Assembly: GCA_963676845.2 (NCBI GenBank)
Contig: CAXXKK010000023.1
Span: 141,323 to 205,322 of the forward strand
Reading direction: 5' to 3'
Length of the DNA: 64,000 nucleotides
DNA from: G963662675 sp963676845
Lineage (GTDB): Bacteria > Bacteroidota > Bacteroidia > Bacteroidales > Prolixibacteraceae
Program-made: the position numbers and the translations under genes
Part shown: piece after piece, positions 60,056 to 64,000 of the stretch
Layout of the letters: every line of letters begins with the position of its first letter
Numbering within the stretch: position 1 is the first letter of the stretch
Notes under the pieces: generated by a model
Databases searched by the model: none
The model's input: only the letters and a program-made list of their open reading frames with translations
What the model was told of the DNA's origin: nothing

Positions 60056-60254
60056 TTCTTTCTGATTGTACCGGACCAAGTTCATGGCCAAATAATGTTA
60101 AAACCTGATTGACTTTATCCATCCTTAAGCTTTGTTTTCCTTGCTCTAAATCACGAACAAACCTCAGTCCTACACCAGCTTTAAAAGAAAGGTCTTCTTG
60201 AGTTAGTCCAAGAGATTTCCTCCTTTTTTTAACAAATTGGCTTAATTCACTCAT
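60042..60254 (-). CDS. HipB-type helix-turn-helix antitoxin
   Basis: 70 residues. FVKKRRKSLGLTQEDLSFKAGVGLRFVRDLEQGKQSLRMDKVNQVLTLFG is a standard XRE/HipB (Y4mF-like) HTH. It should bind its own promoter, where two matching palindromes are found (60260-60277 and 60300-60317). The cognate toxin is reduced to a fragment, leaving an orphan regulator. Confidence 0.88.
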   Translation of the reverse strand: MSELSQFVKKRRKSLGLTQEDLSFKAGVGLRFVRDLEQGKQSLRMDKVNQVLTLFGHELGPVQSERNEES

Positions 60255-60259
60255 AGTAT

Positions 60260-60277
60260 TATACCTTTTAGGGTATA
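60260..60277. promoter_or_regulatory. HipB operator 1
   Basis: TATACC-TTTTAG-GGTATA is a perfect palindrome in its half-sites, 5 bases before the hipB start. Confidence 0.78.
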
Positions 60278-60299
60278 AAAATACAAACTATATTCCAAT

Positions 60300-60317
60300 T
60301 ATACCTCATCGGGTATA
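60300..60317. promoter_or_regulatory. HipB operator 2
   Basis: TATACC-TCATCG-GGTATA has the same half-sites and spacing as operator 1, 40 bases (about four helical turns) away. Two such sites bracket the probable promoter. Confidence 0.78.
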
Positions 60318-60374
60318 TTCAGTTCGATAAGGGATCACAGATCAGCGCTAGCGGAGGGGGTAACTTCTATAAGG

Positions 60375-61822
60375 CTATAATTCAATATCACCGAATAAAA
60401 ACTTTTCTGGATTATCAACTGTAATATTCTTTTGCCAGCTTAGATCACAATTTTGAAAATTATTCAAATAACTATTGTAAGAATCTGTTTCCATAAGATT
60501 TATTGAAAAATCAGAACCAAATAACACTCTTTCTTTAGCTAAATCAAACACATTAATAGTTTCATCTTTTAACCATTTTTCTGTTATTTCATAGAAATTT
60601 TCTTCTCCTGATTCTTTAACCTCTGCTAAAGACGAAATATCTGTATAGATATTTGGAAAGGTCTGTGTTAAATTAAGAATCGCTTTTCTCCATTTTATTT
60701 CCCCATTTTTTTGTACACCAAAATGGGCGAAGTTTAACTTTAATTTTCTTAATTCGGGTCTTTCGTTTACTATTGTTGAAAATACATTATTCCACGCTCC
60801 AAGTGGACTTGTATTAAATTCAGCATTGTCATCAGCAACAAAACCTCCATCAGAACAATGAGTAGTTACTGGTAATTTGTATTTTATACATTCTTGAAAT
60901 AATTTAATACTATCTATCTCGTTAGGCTTAAATCCTAATGGCGGATATACTTTTACTCCGAAAAACATATTTTTTCTTGGTATATTTTTATCATTATCAT
61001 CTTTAAGCTTACCATCGAAATCTAAAAAAGCTTCAATACTTTGTTCAACTCTATTAAATCGTGTTTCACTATTATCGTTTTGATAACCATCGAAATACTG
61101 TTCAAATATTGGCATGACTTCTTGTTCGAATGGTTTATAATTAGCTGGATTTATACCTAAAAAAGGGGAGAATTCTGAGAGGTTTGTTTTCAGGATTTTT
61201 CACTTTAACTTTCTCAAATTTTTTAGTCTCTTCGTTTATGACAAGCTCAAATTTATAATAGTTTTTGATTGCATTAAAAAGGTCAACGATCTGCTTCACT
61301 ATAGGTTTTCCAGGCATTCGATTATAAAATCCACCAAAATTATATTCAGCACTTTTTTTGCCCAAAATCCATTATTAAAGGACAAATAATTAGTTTATCA
61401 TAACTTTTCCCACCTATTATTACATTATTTTCCTTAATAATAGGAGCAATGTCTTTATACCGTTTTTTTAAGAAATACTCAATTATAAGAAAATGATCTT
61501 CTATTGGTTGTTCATAAACAGATAATGTGTTTTGGATATTTATTATTTTATTGTCTAAGCTGGAAACAATTTTTTTTGAGATTAATTTATTTGGAATCAA
61601 AGGGATAATAAATTTCAACCACCATTTTAGGTTTTCATTCAATAATGAATCTATACCTTTTTGTTTATCTTTTAATATTCTTTTAAGAAAAGCGGACAAG
61701 TTAGCATGACTTATATCAAAAGCATGATAATGAATGTCATAAAAGTAATTTTTATTTAGCATGGTCTTTAATTTAATTGTTATAATTTCTCTAATTTCAT
61801 TAAATCCTTTTAATCCTATCAA
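60375..61822 (-). CDS. Amidohydrolase-superfamily protein, two frameshifts
   Basis: Three consecutive ORFs form one metal-dependent hydrolase. The first (61346-61822) has the metal-binding FYDIHYHAFD (HxH). The second (61141-61365) is a short linker. The third (60375-61115) has FFGVKVYPPLGFKP (Lys), VTTHCSDGG (His), LNFAHFG (His) and LFGSDFS (Asp), the remaining metal and catalytic positions. Frame changes are near 61355 and 61130. The ATG at 61762 (MLNKNYFYDIHYHAF) is an alternative start. The substrate is unknown. Confidence 0.7.
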
Positions 61823-62109
61823 TGATTTTTATCTTCTTCACGGACGGGTCATTATGTTACCTAACGGTTTGGCTATGTGGAGTACGGGACTTTGAAACAT
61901 TTCACAGCCAGGCTGCCACTGAGCCAATTCGTTTATTCATATTTTAGTTTTTAGAGCCAAATCGTCAAAGACGAATTGGCGTTGTTGATGCAAAGAACTG
62001 TGGTTGAATTACCCACTGAATCCCTCATTACATATAGCTTTTGTTATGCCACGTATTTCATTATTAAATAGAAGTTAGACGAGTTTTTTATCAAAATACT
62101 CAACATCAA
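61823..62109. other. Intergenic region with attC-like features
   Basis: No gene. ACCTAAC at 61859-61865 fits RYYYAAC and GTTAGAC at 62074-62080 fits GTTRRRY, the two end motifs of integron attC sites, but about 220 bases apart is long for an attC. GTTATGCCAC at 62043-62052 is repeated inverted after the next gene. Confidence 0.35.
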
Positions 62110-62525
62110 TTATTCAGTTTTTTTAGTTTTACGTTGTCCAATTTTTGACCCAACAATTGCTGCCAATATTGATAGTACTAAACTACCAACAAAAAGTAGG
62201 TAGTCTGATAATGTTGTCCAGGCAAGCGGATGAAAAATAGTCCCCAGCAAAGCTACTGGATTGCAAATGAAGGGAGTGTATCTGACGCTTTTGGGGTGTA
62301 TCATGCAGATAACAAAACAAGCAACGGGGATTAATAATATCAATCCTATTATTCCAATATAATGTTCGCCTGGTATTGTAACATATTCGAACAAAAAGGT
62401 AGCTATTATTGATACAACAAAAACTATTAAAGACAAAGCCAATGCAGGAATTTTGGCTAAACGATACGTTTTAACATCTTTTTCCATGATTTTAGGTTCT
62501 AATTTATATTTCTATGTGGCATAAC
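62043..62525. repeat. 10-bp inverted repeats flanking a small membrane-protein gene
   Basis: GTTATGCCAC (62043-62052) and GTGGCATAAC (62516-62525) are exact reverse complements, and they enclose the single gene at 62110-62487. The arrangement resembles a one-gene cassette. Confidence 0.55.
62110..62487 (-). CDS. Small membrane protein of unknown function
   Basis: 125 residues with four likely helices (IPALALSLIVFVVSIIATFLF; YIGIIGLILLIPVACFVICMI; FICNPVALLGTIFHPLAW; YLLFVGSLVLSILAAIVGSKI) and a Lys-rich end. I do not recognise the family. It stands alone between inverted repeats in accessory DNA. Confidence 0.7.
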   Translation of the reverse strand: MEKDVKTYRLAKIPALALSLIVFVVSIIATFLFEYVTIPGEHYIGIIGLILLIPVACFVICMIHPKSVRYTPFICNPVALLGTIFHPLAWTTLSDYLLFVGSLVLSILAAIVGSKIGQRKTKKTE

Positions 62526-62686
62526 GTATGTATATATACCCCCAAAGTCCACACACCTCATCGTTTTATAGGATTATGTGTATTTTCCTTGCACTCCACA
62601 AGTTATCAAAAAATTCAACAAGCTCAATAAACGGTATCGGAATTAATTTCAAAGTATATAAGTGTGGGATTGACTACATAGAAATA

Positions 62687-62715
62687 AAAAGGGTTACCGT
62701 TTAGGCAACCCTTTT
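62687..62715. terminator. Hairpin after the DUF1593-type gene
   Basis: AAAAGGGTTACC (62687-62698) pairs with GGCAACCCTTTT (62704-62715), with one A-C mismatch. For the minus-strand gene ending at 62751 it lies 36 bases downstream and could act as a terminator. Confidence 0.7.
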
Positions 62716-62750
62716 ATGATATATCTGGTATATCTAAATTATTTTCTGAG

Positions 62751-64000
62751 TTATGATACCGTAATTACATATTGTGCAAAACGGGTCATTGGGCGGGTGG
62801 CGTTGTCTTGTACTTCGAAGTTAACAACGAATTTGTCGCCCGATTTTGCATCGGCTGGAATTGTAAATTCGGTGCTTAAGCCACTTTCTAAAGATACTGT
62901 TAGACCTTCAGCCTGCTCTCCTTCGTAAACGCAGGAGAAAGAAGGAACCCACCATTTTAGGCTAAGCTCGTCTCCATCAGGATCAGTTGCATTTGCAGCA
63001 AGAGAAATCGTTTGTCCTGCTGTTGCTATAAAATCCAGGTCTTCTGCTGTTACCATTGGAGCATGGTTACAGTCTTGTGGTTCGCAGATAGCCCAGTCGG
63101 CACGTGCTGCCAGTTCTTCCCACATTACAACCTGGAAACGGTCGCTTTCACTGGGTTCATCAGGTGTTGGCCCCATAAAGAAACGGCCGCTGCTGTTGGT
63201 AACATCGGGGCGCAGTCCTATGTCGATGAAAGAGGAGCAACCAAATTGGCACATACTCCAGTCGTACGGTTCAAAGTCAGCACGTCCATAACTGGCAAGG
63301 TTTGCCGGTCCCCAGCCTATTTCGGCTGATTTTGCCCAATCCATATAAGTTATCAAACCATAGTTGTAGATAAGCGGTTCACCAAAAATGGCACGACCTT
63401 CACCATACAACCAAATCTGCTCAGGTAGTTTCCCATGATCCTCCTTATAGGCATCCAGGATAAAGTCGGCATGAAGATAAGGCTGAAGATGATCCGGAGA
63501 ACGCATCTCCGAGTTGTAGCTAGCTGCGAAGAAAGTAGGGTATCCTGTGGCTCCACCACCGCCATAACCACCATCCTGCAAGCCCGGAAACATCTCGTCA
63601 ATCTTGCTTTCTGCACGGCAATTGTCTTCGCCGCTTCCACCAATACGAACTTTTGATGTTACTTTGGCAAGAACCTGCTCCCACTCCGGCGTGCCGTGGT
63701 ACTTCTCATAAATTGTGTACAGCGCACGAACCGTGGTGTTTATGCCACCCCAATGTTGGATGTATAAAGGACGTGTATCATCATCCATGATGCAATCCAC
63801 GATAAAATCAGAGCCTTCGGTCTCGAAGCGGTAGTCGCCTTCAAACTCGATATTACCAACCTTGGTAACACTCCGGATATATTCAGGTGTTGGGAAATTG
63901 GGGTTATTCTTGCTTATTAACTGATAATCGGACTCATAACAATCCATAATGCGATCCAGCCAGGTCGGATCAACAGGACGATACTCTGTAAGATCGGCGG
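62751..64000 (-). CDS. DUF1593 (Sde182-like) nucleoside-hydrolase-fold protein, partial at right edge
   Basis: At least 416 residues; the frame is open to the window edge (ADLTEYRPVDPTWLDRIMDC...), so the N-terminus is missing. YIRSVTKVGNIEFEGDYRFETEGSDFIVD and RPLYIQHWGGINTTVRALYTI belong to DUF1593, a nucleoside-hydrolase-like domain. The C-terminal ~115 residues (APMVTAEDLDFIATAGQTISLAANATDPDGDELSLKWW...) form an Ig/cadherin-like domain of the Sde182 type. Exported polysaccharide-related hydrolases have this layout; the substrate is unknown. Confidence 0.83.
   Translation of the reverse strand, partial: ADLTEYRPVDPTWLDRIMDCYESDYQLISKNNPNFPTPEYIRSVTKVGNIEFEGDYRFETEGSDFIVDCIMDDDTRPLYIQHWGGINTTVRALYTIYEKYHGTPEWEQVLAKVTSKVRIGGSGEDNCRAESKIDEMFPGLQDGGYGGGGATGYPTFFAASYNSEMRSPDHLQPYLHADFILDAYKEDHGKLPEQIWLYGEGRAIFGEPLIYNYGLITYMDWAKSAEIGWGPANLASYGRADFEPYDWSMCQFGCSSFIDIGLRPDVTNSSGRFFMGPTPDEPSESDRFQVVMWEELAARADWAICEPQDCNHAPMVTAEDLDFIATAGQTISLAANATDPDGDELSLKWWVPSFSCVYEGEQAEGLTVSLESGLSTEFTIPADAKSGDKFVVNFEVQDNATRPMTRFAQYVITVS

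Noticed and set aside
1..64000. CRISPR array, prophage, transposase or integrase
   Set aside because: No regularly spaced repeats, cas genes, phage structural genes or recombinase motifs were seen.

Overview
The window looks like chromosome of a marine or environmental Bacteroidota, most likely class Bacteroidia near the Marinilabiliales (an inference from gene content, not a placement). Reasons: promoters of the TTTG-N19-TAnnTTTG type at 5305-5335 and 30545-30575, a complete Bat (aerotolerance) operon, NhaD, an UpxY-type NusG paralog, TamB, a DUF1593-type exported hydrolase, and lanthipeptide genes of the Bacteroidota kind. Coding DNA in the flanks is moderately AT-rich; the centre is far more so.

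Layout. 1-6.7 kb: ftsY (left-edge partial), a U32 peptidase-family gene, a cytidylate-kinase-like gene, the rpsF-rpsR-rplI operon on the minus strand, and a beta-propeller lipoprotein. 6.9-30.5 kb: a natural-product island. It encodes a GG-leader class I lanthipeptide precursor (15299-15442), a split LanB (glutamylation plus elimination subunits), two LanC-like proteins, three YcaO proteins, a radical SAM/SPASM protein and a cluster-less twin of it, a NusG-like antiterminator, several glycosyltransferase-like proteins (one with a PqqD-like recognition domain), a C39-peptidase ABC exporter and its HlyD adaptor. 30.6-38.8 kb: HAD phosphatase, lrgAB-like pair, CobW-type GTPase, tsaD and tamB. 38.9-44.7 kb: nhaD, an ExbB-ExbD-TonB set, tRNA-Trp, a lutA-like gene and truA. 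44.9-53.4 kb: moxR-DUF58-bat operon. 53.5-58.8 kb: fabI, a sodium:solute symporter, a NYN-domain protein and a CPA2 antiporter. 58.8-64 kb: accessory DNA with a hipB antitoxin, a hipA remnant, an AhpD-like gene, an amidohydrolase, a small membrane protein flanked by inverted repeats, and a partial exported hydrolase.

How the island could work (inference): the antiterminator lets RNA polymerase read a long operon; split LanB dehydrates Ser/Thr in the 19-residue core; the LanC with intact zinc ligands closes rings on the two Cys; YcaO and radical SAM/SPASM enzymes add further backbone or side-chain changes; glycosyltransferases may add sugar; the C39 transporter cuts after Gly-Gly and exports the product with HlyD. 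In each of three enzyme families an intact enzyme sits beside a paralog that has lost its catalytic or metal-binding residues. A decayed copy of the promoter and 5' end of the downstream HAD gene lies at the left border, so the island appears to sit between two copies of one sequence.

Caution: many genes, including universally required ones (ftsY, tsaD, rpsF), carry single-base frameshifts mostly in homopolymer runs. This points to sequence or assembly error in parts of the window, so frameshifts in island genes should not be read as real gene decay without checking.
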